DNA of 45,872 bases from an uncultured Ruminococcus sp. (lineage in GTDB: Bacteria > Bacillota > Clostridia > Lachnospirales > Lachnospiraceae). How positions within the stretch are numbered: the first letter of the stretch is position 1; each line of letters starts with the position of its first letter. A program made the position numbers and the translations under genes. A model generated the notes under the pieces. That model was not told the DNA's origin. It did no database searches and saw only the letters and a list, made by a program, of their open reading frames with translations. The stretch spans positions 1-45,872 of the forward strand of contig USFD01000016.1 of assembly GCA_900553885.1 (NCBI GenBank). Direction: 5' to 3'. This document shows positions 26,550-35,200 of this stretch, piece by piece.

Positions 26550-26603
26550 AGAAGAAAATACAGTCTGCCGGCGGGAAACTGCCGGCAGACTGTATTTTCT
26601 TCT
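26550..26603. terminator. Bidirectional terminator between convergent genes
   Basis: A perfect 23-bp inverted repeat (26550-26572 and 26581-26603) with an 8-base loop GGGAAACT. A-rich left flanks and T-rich right flanks (TATTTTCTTCTGTTTTA) let it terminate both the TIR-TM gene and the minus-strand gene. Confidence 0.9.
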
Positions 26604-26606
26604 GTT

Positions 26607-27668
26607 TTATTGCTTCATCAGATGGGCAAGCAGCTCGTCATAGACAAATTCTACCGAAGCATGGCGCACTTCATTTCGCCCGATATTGCCGAAATACTGG
26701 GTGCGGCTCCAGACTTCGTCTCCGATTACAAATCCGAAGCATACCATACCCACCGGTTTCCCGGGGGTAGCGCCGCCTGGTCCTGCGATGCCGGAAATGC
26801 CCACGCCCGTCTCGCTGTTCATTTCCCGGGCGATCCCCCGGGCCATGGCAGAGGCCACTTCCTCGCTGACCACACCATAGTCACGGATCATTTCTTCCGG
26901 GACATGGACGTATTTTGTTTTTATTTCATTGGCATAAGTTACGATAGAGCCGTCGATAACGCCGGAGGCCGAGGCAACATTAATCAGCCGCGCCGCGGCA
27001 AGGCCTCCGGTGCAGGATTCTGCAAAAGCAATATGCATCCCACGTTCTGTCAGTATATGCACCAGTTTTTCCTCCTTTGTTTCAGAGGACGGAATGACGG
27101 GCTTCGTGGAGCAGTGAATTTCCTTAACCATATCTTCGATATCACTTCTGCTCCGGATCTCCCTGCAGCTGAGGTTGTTTTCCCCGATCAGGCGGCGCAG
27201 GGTTACGGCGCCGGCATGATGGCATCTCTCCCCGCCGGAGGAACCGCAGTAAGCGCTCAGAACAATGGGGCGGATTCCTTTTTCAAACAGATCCAGGGCG
27301 CTGGAGAGGACACAGCATTCCGTATCCACGCCGGCGACAAAGAGATATTCCGGAAGCGCTCCTTCATTCAATTCCGTCAGTGCCTGGATCAGGTTGTCAT
27401 TGACGGCGGAATAATGGGATTTTTCCACCACCCGGTCTGCGTAAGCTTTAACAGAGCCTGCCAGTTCCTGTTCCTCGTCCGTAGTCAGAAGATCCCATCC
27501 CATCAGTCTGCTGATGGGGCTGCCGGGATAATTTCTGTATTTTGTGGCGATTACAGCGTCGAATACCCCTGCCTGCAGCAGGTGTTCAATCCGGCTGAGG
27601 ACCGTCCTGGTCATTTCATTTGATATAAATCCATTCTGAATATCTACAACTAATAAAATATTTTTCAC
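26607..27668 (-). CDS. Isochorismatase-like cysteine hydrolase fused to a CinA C-terminal (PncC-type) amidase
   Basis: The 353-residue product starts at GTG 27668 with AAAGGAAG upstream. Residues 1-170 are an isochorismatase-superfamily hydrolase with a likely catalytic triad Asp9 (VVDIQNGF), Lys83 (VVEKSHYS) and Cys119 (GVDTECCV). The zinc-binding DxH motif of true nicotinamidase (PncA) is not visible, so nicotinamide is only one candidate substrate. Residues about 200-350 are a CinA C-terminal domain with AESCTGG (216-222), SIVTYAN and GISGIAGPGG. This is the nicotinamide-mononucleotide amidase (PncC) fold, which converts NMN to NaMN in NAD recycling. It is the only minus-strand gene, divergent from a TIR-Nudix pair, which makes an NAD-linked role attractive but unproven. 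Confidence 0.9.
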   Translation of the reverse strand: MKNILLVVDIQNGFISNEMTRTVLSRIEHLLQAGVFDAVIATKYRNYPGSPISRLMGWDLLTTDEEQELAGSVKAYADRVVEKSHYSAVNDNLIQALTELNEGALPEYLFVAGVDTECCVLSSALDLFEKGIRPIVLSAYCGSSGGERCHHAGAVTLRRLIGENNLSCREIRSRSDIEDMVKEIHCSTKPVIPSSETKEEKLVHILTERGMHIAFAESCTGGLAAARLINVASASGVIDGSIVTYANEIKTKYVHVPEEMIRDYGVVSEEVASAMARGIAREMNSETGVGISGIAGPGGATPGKPVGMVCFGFVIGDEVWSRTQYFGNIGRNEVRHASVEFVYDELLAHLMKQ

Positions 27669-27742
27669 AGTATCGACTTCCTTTCGCTATGATCCGGATG
27701 CAGACAGAACGATTTTGCTGCGTCCGCTGCAGATACTCTTTT

Positions 27743-27771
27743 ATTATATCCACATTCCGGCTTTAAAACAA
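27743..27771 (-). promoter_or_regulatory. Minus-strand SigA-type promoter of the isochorismatase-PncC gene
   Basis: On the minus strand, -35 TTGTTT (complement of 27766-27771), a 17-base spacer and -10 TATAAT (complement of 27743-27748). Confidence 0.7.
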
Positions 27772-27783
27772 TTCGCTTGTTTT
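27765..27783. promoter_or_regulatory. Palindrome between divergent promoters
   Basis: AAAACAA (27765-27771), TTCGC, TTGTTTT (27777-27783) is a perfect 7-bp dyad. Its arms coincide with the -35 of the minus-strand gene and a possible -35 (TTGTTT) of the TIR-Nudix unit. It could be a shared operator, or simply two mirrored -35 elements. Confidence 0.5.
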
Positions 27784-27803
27784 ACTTTCCGGGGGAGTAT
27801 GAT
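27777..27803 (+). promoter_or_regulatory. Possible promoter of the TIR-Nudix unit
   Basis: TTGTTT (27777-27782) is followed after a short 15-base spacer by TATGAT (27798-27803). Spacer and hexamers are suboptimal, so this would be weak or activator-dependent. Confidence 0.35.
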
Positions 27804-27830
27804 ATATTTGACATAGAGCTGACTGAAACC

Positions 27831-27896
27831 CTCCGTCTTCTGCAGACGGAGAAAAGAAGAAGAAAAACCGGCGTCCGTAAGAAGACTGCCGGTTTT
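27831..27896 (+). promoter_or_regulatory. Two consecutive hairpins in the TIR-Nudix leader
   Basis: CTCCGTCT (27831-27838) pairs with AGACGGAG (27844-27851) over a 5-base loop. AAAACCGGC (27864-27872) pairs with GCCGGTTTT (27888-27896) over 15 bases. The second ends in four Ts just before the ribosome binding site (GGACGGGGAG) of ATG 27913, like an attenuator. Confidence 0.45.
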
Positions 27897-27912
27897 GGAA
27901 GGACGGGGAGAG

Positions 27913-30012
27913 ATGCAGATCAGAGGAACAGAGATAAGTATTTATAAAGGCACGGAGCCGTTTGTTTTTGTGAGCTATTCACGCACGGATATCCGGACGG
28001 TGGAAGGAATTCTGCGGATCCTGTCTGTCCGGGGATTCCGGCTCTGGTACGATCAGATGGGAGAAGGGATTGACGCGGGAAAGAGCTGGAGGTCAGTTAT
28101 TGACGAGAGACTTCAGGCAAGCAGGGCCTTTCTCATTTTTCTCGGCTTCGGAGCAGCGGACAGAAGGGAAGTTATGCGGGAGCTTGAAATGGCAGTGGAG
28201 AAACATAAGGCAGATCCGTCTTACGTGATCCTGCCGGTTTTTCTCAACCGGATTCCCGCAGCGGACTTTCCGGAGAAGGTCCGCCCGTTTCTGATGGAAA
28301 ACCAGAATATCGGACTGTGGCTGTACGGCGGAGTTACCGAGCGGTTTGTCCGCCGGCTTGTATATGCAGGGTGCTGGCCTCAGGAGGTCGTTGACAACTG
28401 CCGAAGAAAAGAAATGGGACTGCCACAGTGGCGGCCCGGGGGAGAAGAAACAGCAGGCGCGGCCTCCGGAGATACGGGAACAGAAGAAATGGAATTCCGC
28501 CCGGAAGAGACAACGGATTATATTTACCGGTATGCGGCCCCTAAGCTGGCGGAAAAGGAAAGTGAAGGGAAAATGATCCGCTATTATCAGGTGAGCCCCG
28601 GGGAGATCTCTCCCCACGCGGTGTATCCCTTTGTCATGGATAACCAGTGGTGTCCGGTATCTTTCTATGAAGACAGAAATTTCCGGAAGTACGGATTTTC
28701 GGCGGACGGGCTGGAAGAGGCGCGGGAGAAAATCCAGAGGCAGGAGATCTGCAGAGGTCTTCTCCATGCCCGGCAGCTTCTTGTAAACCGGGCATTCCTT
28801 CAGAACAGTACAGTATTCATACACTGGTACAAAGCGGCCGGAACAAAAGAATATGATGCGTTCTGCCGCCTGCTGGAAAACGGTTCGATCCTTCTTGTTC
28901 TGTACAGGGAACAGATGCCCTGCGAGGAGACAGCCTATGGAAATACAGACTGGGAGGCCTGGAAGCATTTGTGTGCGGAGCATGTGACATACTGTCTCAG
29001 GATGGACTGGGATAATGAGGAAAATAACGAGATGGAGACGGACAGACGGATGGGCTTTCCGTTTCATAATTACTGTGTAACAACGGCGGAAAATAAATAC
29101 AGAATGGAAGAAATGATCCGCGCCCTTTCTCTGCCGGGAGAAAAGGCGGAACAGCTGAAGAAAAAGTGGAAGCTGATCCAGAAAAAAGCGATCCGTACCA
29201 GGGAAGAAACAGGAAGAGGCTACAGCCGCAGCCAGTTTTACACAGATCATATCATTGAGAAGGGAACAAAGGTTGTAGACTGCTGTATCAGCGGAAGAAA
29301 GCCCTTCGCCCGGGAACTGAAACAGATGATTGACATGCGGTACAATCTGAATTTTGCGGAAGCATACGGGATCAGACCACTGATGCCCGGGGATGTACAG
29401 GTGAATCCGGTGTTTGCGGATGAGCTGGCATCAGCTTCCGGGGGAAGAAAAGTATCCGTGGAAGAACTGGTTTATGCAGTTGGTTCCTTTCATCCGGAGC
29501 TGTTTCTCGGGCCTGTTCCAATGATCGAAAATCCTGATCTGACGCTGGATCAGGCGGAAGCCGCAAGACAGCTTCCCCGGTGGCAGAGATATATCCGTCT
29601 GGTGGAAGACGCGGACAGCAGGGCAAAGCAGTGGGACATTGACTTCAGCTATATCCGTGCCGTGTGGGAAGAATACCGGAAGTGGATGGAAGCTGTACGC
29701 CGTACACTGCCCGGCCTGGTCTGGAAGGAAGAAAAGGGCGCGGTTACCATAATTTTCCGCATAGGAACAAAAGAGATCCGGGCAGTCTATCGCCAGGATC
29801 AGTCAGATCCCTGTGTTACAGAGAATGAAGTGGCGCCGGCAAACCGCAGACAGGTTCTTACTATTGACTACATATGCGGAGAGATCCCCCAAACCGACCG
29901 GGAGAATGCGTTTCTCACAGAAATACGGCTGTTTGAGGGATGGACGAATGAGACCGGAAGCGCTGTATATGAAGGACTCAGAGGCAGACTGAAGAGAGGA
30001 GGAAGGATATGA
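27913..30012 (+). CDS. TIR-domain protein with a large uncharacterised C-terminal region
   Basis: Start set at ATG 27913, after GGACGGGGAG; the in-frame TTG upstream lies in a hairpin arm. The 699-residue product has an N-terminal TIR domain (about 15-130): FVFVSYSRTD, BB-loop LWYDQMGEGIDAG, AFLIFLGFGA, and Glu90 in VMRELEMAV at the catalytic NADase position, then VILPVFLNR. Residues about 190-699 are mixed alpha/beta with many Trp/Tyr residues and no TM helix or recognised domain. The last four bases overlap the start of a Nudix hydrolase, so the two proteins should be made together. If the TIR cleaves NAD+, its ADP-ribose product is the natural substrate of that Nudix type. Confidence 0.85.
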   Translation: MQIRGTEISIYKGTEPFVFVSYSRTDIRTVEGILRILSVRGFRLWYDQMGEGIDAGKSWRSVIDERLQASRAFLIFLGFGAADRREVMRELEMAVEKHKADPSYVILPVFLNRIPAADFPEKVRPFLMENQNIGLWLYGGVTERFVRRLVYAGCWPQEVVDNCRRKEMGLPQWRPGGEETAGAASGDTGTEEMEFRPEETTDYIYRYAAPKLAEKESEGKMIRYYQVSPGEISPHAVYPFVMDNQWCPVSFYEDRNFRKYGFSADGLEEAREKIQRQEICRGLLHARQLLVNRAFLQNSTVFIHWYKAAGTKEYDAFCRLLENGSILLVLYREQMPCEETAYGNTDWEAWKHLCAEHVTYCLRMDWDNEENNEMETDRRMGFPFHNYCVTTAENKYRMEEMIRALSLPGEKAEQLKKKWKLIQKKAIRTREETGRGYSRSQFYTDHIIEKGTKVVDCCISGRKPFARELKQMIDMRYNLNFAEAYGIRPLMPGDVQVNPVFADELASASGGRKVSVEELVYAVGSFHPELFLGPVPMIENPDLTLDQAEAARQLPRWQRYIRLVEDADSRAKQWDIDFSYIRAVWEEYRKWMEAVRRTLPGLVWKEEKGAVTIIFRIGTKEIRAVYRQDQSDPCVTENEVAPANRRQVLTIDYICGEIPQTDRENAFLTEIRLFEGWTNETGSAVYEGLRGRLKRGGRI

Positions 30013-30674
30013 ATCAGGATTACATAACACTGATGGAGACAGAACCGGAACTGTTCCGGAACAGCAAAGAGACAGGGGAAGTCCATATCCTTACTGATCC
30101 GGATGAAATCAGAGCAGTGGAAGAAAAACTGCACCGGGAGGCCGGAATTGTCTATGAAGATGAGTATATCAGGCTGGTAAGAGACGCCGTGATTTTCCCG
30201 GATAGGAGCCGGGGAACGTATATCCGTATTCTTCCCCGCAGACCGGAAAGCGCTGTGGCTGTGCTGCCGGTGCTGAACGGGAAGATCCTGCTTCTCCGGC
30301 ATTTCCGGCACAGCCTGAGAAAATGGATGTGGGAGATCCCGAGAGGATTCGGGGAATACGGAATCACAGCGGCACAAAATGCGGAGAAGGAACTGCGGGA
30401 AGAAACGGGAATCACAGGAGCCGAACTGGAATATCTGGGAAAGATCTGCCCGGATTCCGGAATGAGCGCGGATCAGGTCTCCGTTTATCTTGCCAGATTT
30501 TCGTCAGAGGACCGCCTGGAAAAGCAGGATGAAAAGGAAGCGGTCAAAGAGTACAGAATGGTATCCCGCAAAGAGGTCAGAGAAATGATCGAAGCGGGGG
30601 ATCTGGCGGACGGATTTACATTGAGTGCGATTGCGCTGGCGTGTCTGCGGGGAAAGCTGGAAGAGACTAAGTAA
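30009..30674 (+). CDS. Nudix hydrolase, ADP-ribose/ADP-sugar pyrophosphatase type
   Basis: The 221-residue product starts inside the TIR gene stop (ATGA overlap), with AGGAGGAAGG upstream. The Nudix box ends in KELREETGI (metal-binding glutamates present; the usual first Arg is Lys). The stretch GKICPDSGMSADQVSVYLA after the box matches the downstream proline/SPG region typical of ADP-sugar pyrophosphatases, which split ADP-ribose into AMP and ribose 5-phosphate. An N-terminal extension of about 75 residues is longer than in minimal Nudix enzymes and includes a helical part (residues about 30-50). Cytoplasmic. Translational coupling to the TIR gene suggests product removal or signal tuning (inference). 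Confidence 0.9.
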   Translation: MNQDYITLMETEPELFRNSKETGEVHILTDPDEIRAVEEKLHREAGIVYEDEYIRLVRDAVIFPDRSRGTYIRILPRRPESAVAVLPVLNGKILLLRHFRHSLRKWMWEIPRGFGEYGITAAQNAEKELREETGITGAELEYLGKICPDSGMSADQVSVYLARFSSEDRLEKQDEKEAVKEYRMVSRKEVREMIEAGDLADGFTLSAIALACLRGKLEETK

Positions 30675-30698
30675 ATAAAGAACCCAAACTATAAACAG

Positions 30699-30733
30699 GA
30701 AGCATTCCCGGCCTGCGGGACTGCTTCTTTTTT
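30699..30733 (+). terminator. Intrinsic terminator after the Nudix gene
   Basis: GAAGCA/TGCTTC outer pairs and TCCCG/CGGGA inner pairs enclose loop GCCTG, followed directly by TTTTTT. Confidence 0.9.
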
Positions 30734-30808
30734 AATGCCCGGGTAGCCGGGTATCCTGTGCCGGATCCTGCCGCCCCCTGTCTTGAAAAAAATAAGTTTT
30801 TCCCCCTG

Positions 30809-30817
30809 TGTTATAAA
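30809..30817 (+). promoter_or_regulatory. Extended -10 promoter of the Clp-FtsH unit
   Basis: TGTTATAAA (TGn-TATAAA, hexamer 30812-30817) lies 48 bases before ATG 30865. TTGAAA at 30783-30788 is 23 bases away, too far for a normal spacer. It resembles the extended -10 upstream of the STAND-TPR gene. Confidence 0.5.
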
Positions 30818-30864
30818 CGGATTATCAAATAACGACGGTTGTTTCCAAGAAAGGAGAGTTTACT

Positions 30865-31227
30865 ATGGGTAAATCAGTAAATATATTTATAAGTGAAAGT
30901 TTTGATTCTTTTGGTTTCCTGGAAAACGGCCTGTTCGGCGATAAGATTTCCGCTCTTTTTGACGCGGACAGCGACGTAGGCAGAATTATTGCCATGATTG
31001 CCGCGTTTGTGATCGCGGCTGCAGTGCTGATCATTGCCGCTGAAAATTTAAAAGCCGCGGTTATATTTCTCTCTGTATCGTGCATTCTGCTGATCGCAGC
31101 CGGGGGAATCGGAAGCGCGCTGGCACAGGCAGCTGTATTCGCGGCGGCCGCGGCGGGAATGGCCGGAATATTTACCGCGTTAAGGTGCAGGGAAAATGCT
31201 GGGAAACTGGTGACGGATGGGGTATAA
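30865..31227 (+). CDS. Small membrane protein, unknown function
   Basis: Family not recognised. The 120-residue product has a clear AAAGGAGAG ribosome binding site. After a polar N-terminal part (about 40 residues) it has roughly three hydrophobic Ala/Ile-rich helices (about 45-65, 68-85 and 88-108) and a short basic/polar tail. It is thus a small integral membrane protein, the first gene of a unit leading into the TPR and Clp-FtsH-chimera genes. A TATAAT at 31223-31228 overlaps its stop codon and might start an internal transcript, though no good -35 accompanies it. FtsH normally carries its own TM helices; the chimera downstream has none, so this small protein could provide membrane recruitment. 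That is only a guess. Confidence 0.75.
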   Translation: MGKSVNIFISESFDSFGFLENGLFGDKISALFDADSDVGRIIAMIAAFVIAAAVLIIAAENLKAAVIFLSVSCILLIAAGGIGSALAQAAVFAAAAAGMAGIFTALRCRENAGKLVTDGV

Positions 31228-31292
31228 TAGTTTCATAAGGCAAACAGATGCAGTGCAAATATAAACAAACTTGGAATCAGGAGGACAGGAAA

Positions 31293-32174
31293 ATGGAAAC
31301 TATGGAAAGATTTCTGGCAGCATACATCCAGGAAATTATCAGAAGTTATCCCCAGGACCGGGATGGACAGAGATTTCAGCAGGCGTACTTTCAGTACATT
31401 TCATCCGGTGAGCTTTCTTTTTCTTACCGGTGGTGCGTTCTGACATATAATGTGGGAATGTTTTTTAAAATAAACCGGCGACTGGACTATGCGGAGCAGA
31501 TTTTCGGATATCTGACACAGGTCTATGAAAAGAAACTGAGCGATCCGACAGAGCGCGCGCAGTGTATCGGAGCAGCCGGCGAAACCTACGACAGTCTCGC
31601 CAATATCTATAATGAGAAAAACGATATGCTCAGAGCCATGCCGGCGCTTACGATGGCTCTTGCCTGCTATACGGAAGCAGCACAAATGGACCAGAAATAT
31701 ATTCTGAAAGCCGCGGCAGCGGGATACGGACTGGGGCTTATCCAGATGCGAAGCAAAAATGTGATTGAAGCGGAGAAAATATTTAAGGACGCCGTGCAGA
31801 ATTTCCGGGGCTGTATGAATGTGCCCGGAGTCGATAAAGCACAGGCGACAACAGGGCTCCTCAAAGCATTAAATTCACTGGGAAATCTGTACTATAACCA
31901 GAAGAGACTGTCTGAAGCGTGGAACTGCCACAATGAAGCGTCGGGGGTCTATGCTGAAGCACAGAAAACGGGCCGGGTATCAGATATGGCCATGTCTGTT
32001 ATGGCGGATGTATACTGCAATATGGGAAATGAGTATGCGGACACGGGTGACTATGTTTCCGCACGCAGGTATTACAATGCGGCATTGAGTTTCTGTGACG
32101 CTCTGGAAAACAGGATGCCGTTTCTTCGTGAAACGAAACGACTAATTCAGCGGAATATGGCGACTTTGCAGTAA
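31293..32174 (+). CDS. TPR-repeat protein
   Basis: Start set at ATG 31293, seven bases after CAGGAGG; an in-frame ATG 45 bases upstream has no ribosome binding site. The 293-residue product is all helical with TPR-like helix pairs: YAEQIFGYLTQVYE, YDSLANIYNEKND, ALNSLGNLYYNQKRLSEAW and MGNEYADTGDYVSARRYYNAAL are typical A/B helices. No signal or TM. TPR proteins act as scaffolds for protein complexes; here the likely partners are the Clp-FtsH chimera 87 bases downstream or the membrane protein upstream, inferred from position only. Confidence 0.85.
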   Translation: METMERFLAAYIQEIIRSYPQDRDGQRFQQAYFQYISSGELSFSYRWCVLTYNVGMFFKINRRLDYAEQIFGYLTQVYEKKLSDPTERAQCIGAAGETYDSLANIYNEKNDMLRAMPALTMALACYTEAAQMDQKYILKAAAAGYGLGLIQMRSKNVIEAEKIFKDAVQNFRGCMNVPGVDKAQATTGLLKALNSLGNLYYNQKRLSEAWNCHNEASGVYAEAQKTGRVSDMAMSVMADVYCNMGNEYADTGDYVSARRYYNAALSFCDALENRMPFLRETKRLIQRNMATLQ

Positions 32175-32261
32175 AAGCAGTTGCCTGCATGAGGGCAGCA
32201 TGAAATTCAGAGAGGATCATGCCCGTACAAAATAAATCAGAATTGTCAGGGAGGACATAAG

Positions 32262-35200
32262 ATGAGTGAAATAGCAAAGAGCAGCCTTTTGGAGTACATT
32301 CTTGAAAACGCGAAGGAACACGCGAAGCGGGATGGCAGAAGGACAACTGCTGAATACGTGCTTTTCGAATGTTTTGAAGCGTGCGTGCTTTATGGAGACA
32401 GAACCGCGGAGAAGCCGGGAATTGAAAAAGACGAGATACGCAGGGTGAAGGAACTGTTTGAAGGAAACGGGATTGACAACGACACATGCATCAGGATTCT
32501 TGAAAACCTGAAAAAGCAGGAGAGTTCCTACATGGATGGCGTTATGTACAGCAAACTGCTGATGAACGCGCAGTTGCAGGCGGAAAAAGAAAATGCTGCA
32601 AGCCTGACAGCGGACAGAATTCTCCAGGCGATTCTGAATGAACCGTCTCAGATTATCCGTGACGCCCTTCAGAACTGGGAAGAAGCTGATATCGATGATG
32701 AGCTTCCCTGGGATGTGGATGATATGGATCTGCTGTGGAGTGCGGACAAGGGGAGAGATCCGGATAGCGAAAGTGGGAAAAAAGAGCAGGATTCCACGTT
32801 TAAAGAGGCGAAATTCCTGAAAGATCTGACCGGTCAGGTGAAAGAAATGCAGTCTGTTCTTTCCGACCGGGTTCTGGGGCAGGAGCATGCGGTGAGTACG
32901 TTTGTTTCAGGATATTTCCAGTCTCAGATTATGCTCCGGTCTGATCCGTGCCGTACAAAGCCGGGAGCCACATTTTTATTTGCCGGCCCGCCGGGAGTTG
33001 GGAAGACATTTCTGGCAGAAAGCGCCGCAGAGGTGCTGCGGCTTCCTTTCTGCCGGTTTGATATGAGTGAGTATACGGACAGCGGAGCGGTGACTGAATT
33101 CAGCGGCGCGGATCCGACATTCAGGGGAGCCAAGGCGGGGAATGTCACATCTTTTGTATATGACAATCCGAAATGTCTGCTTCTGTTTGACGAGATCGAA
33201 AAAGCGCACATTGATATTATCCATCTTTTCCTGCAGATCCTAGACGCCGGAAGACTCCGGGATAATTTTATGAATAAAGAAGTGTCCTTCCGGGACGCAG
33301 TAATCATACTGACAACAAACGCGGGCCGCAGGCTTTATGAGGGAAGCCGTGAGAAAAATCTCTCCGGGATTCCCCGTAAGACGATTATCCGGGCTCTGCA
33401 GGAGGACGTCAGCCCGAGGACAAGGATGCCGGCCTTTCCTGCCGCCATCTGTTCCCGTTTCGCCGCGGGAAACGTAGTAATGTTCAACCATATGGAAGCA
33501 CATATTTTACGAGGCATCGCGCAGAGAAAACTCAGAGAAAGCGCCGCGGCGGTAAGCATGGCATTCGGGCTGGAGATCGGGCTTGATAAAGACATGGCTA
33601 CAGCCCTTCTTTTCTCGGAAGGCGGCAACGCGGACGCAAGAATGATAACGGGAAGGGCAGAGACATTCCTCAACGCGGAACTGTTTGAACTTTTCCGTCT
33701 GATGGCGTCCGAAAGCAGCTCTTATCAGATTGACAGACTGAAAAAAATCCGGCTGTCGGTTAATCTCTCTGAGAGCGATCCGGAAATTACAGAGCTGTTT
33801 TATCCAAAAAGGCAGAAGGATATCCTTGTGTTCGCTCCTGAAAAGACGCTGCAGGGAGAAGCAGTCCGGTCTGATAAATGTGTGCTTCATGCCGCCTGCG
33901 AACCTGAAGAGGCCGGAAAAATCCTGAAACAGGAAGATATTGCCGCAGTCTTTATTGAACCGGCTGTCGAAGGCGGAAGCGCGGGGAAAAAATATCTGAA
34001 TATTGAAGATATTTCTTCCCCGTATATGGAATTTTACCGTTACATATGTACATCACAGATGTCTGTCCCGGTCTATATCCTGCAGACAGGCGAAACTGTG
34101 CTGAGCGAGGAAGAAAAAGTTTCCTTTATGAGAACAGGAGCCAGGGGCATATGCATCTCAGAAAAAGGGAAACTGGCAGAGAAGATAGCGGAAGTATGTG
34201 AAAGACTTCATCAGCAGGAAAGTATGGACACTCTTGCCAGATATAATAAAGTACTCAGTTTTGACAGCGCCCAGCAGATTCTGGACGACGGAGAAACGGC
34301 GGAAATCAGCTTTATTAATTTCAGCCTGGGCTATGCCCTTGACGCGGATGACAGGAAGAAGGTGCTGGCAGATGTGTCAAAACCGGATCTTACTTTTGAT
34401 CAGGTTATCGGCGCGGAGGATGTAAAGGAAGAACTGAAATTCTTCGCAGACTACCTGAAGCATCCGCGGAAATATGTGAAGAAAGGACTCAGGCCGCCGA
34501 AAGGAGTGCTTCTCTACGGACCGCCGGGAACCGGAAAGACTATGCTTGCCAAGGCGATGGCGGCTGAAGCGGACATGACCTTCATTACGGCAGAGGGAGG
34601 CCAGTTCCTCAAGAAATATGTAGGGGAAGGCCCGGAGGCGGTTCACGATCTGTTCCGCACGGCAAGAAAATACGCGCCGGCCATCCTCTTTATTGATGAA
34701 ATTGATGCCATTGGAAAGCCGAGAACCAGTGACCGTTCACAGAATATCGGCAGCGAAGTTCTCAATGCCCTGCTGACGGAAATGGACGGATTCCGCAATG
34801 TCGAGGCGGCGTCAGTCTTTGTGCTTGCGGCCACCAATTTTGACGTAACAGGAAACGGATCTGCCTGCCTCGATGGGGCGCTTGTAAGAAGATTTGACCG
34901 CAGGATAAAGGTAGAACTGCCAAACAGCGATGAGCGCAGACAGTTCCTGGAGATGAAATGTTGTTCGGGGTCGGCCTTTTCCGTCAGCCGGGAGAAGATT
35001 GATAACATCGTTTCCAGAAGTACGGGGATGAGCCTGGCGCTGCTGGATTCTGTCCTTGAGCTGAGCCAGAGAAGCGCGGTGAGATGCCAGTCGGACTGTG
35101 TTACAGATGAAATACTGGAAGAAGCTTTTGAGACATACAATAGCGGCAGAGAAAAGAAATGGGATCCGCGGCAGCTTGAGCGCACGGCCCGTCATGAAGC

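Noticed and set aside
26541..27623. Long plus-strand open frame (about 360 codons) opposite the isochorismatase-PncC gene
   Set aside because: No ribosome binding site, its start lies by the terminator hairpin, and the minus strand shows clear family motifs; it is an antisense shadow.
27808..27813. Perfect -35 TTGACA upstream of the TIR-Nudix unit
   Set aside because: At 17 bases downstream the sequence is CTCCGT inside a hairpin arm, with no -10 element.
17854..30674. A Thoeris system (ThsA/ThsB) as explanation of the TIR genes
   Set aside because: No SIR2- or SLOG-type ThsA partner is visible near any TIR gene.
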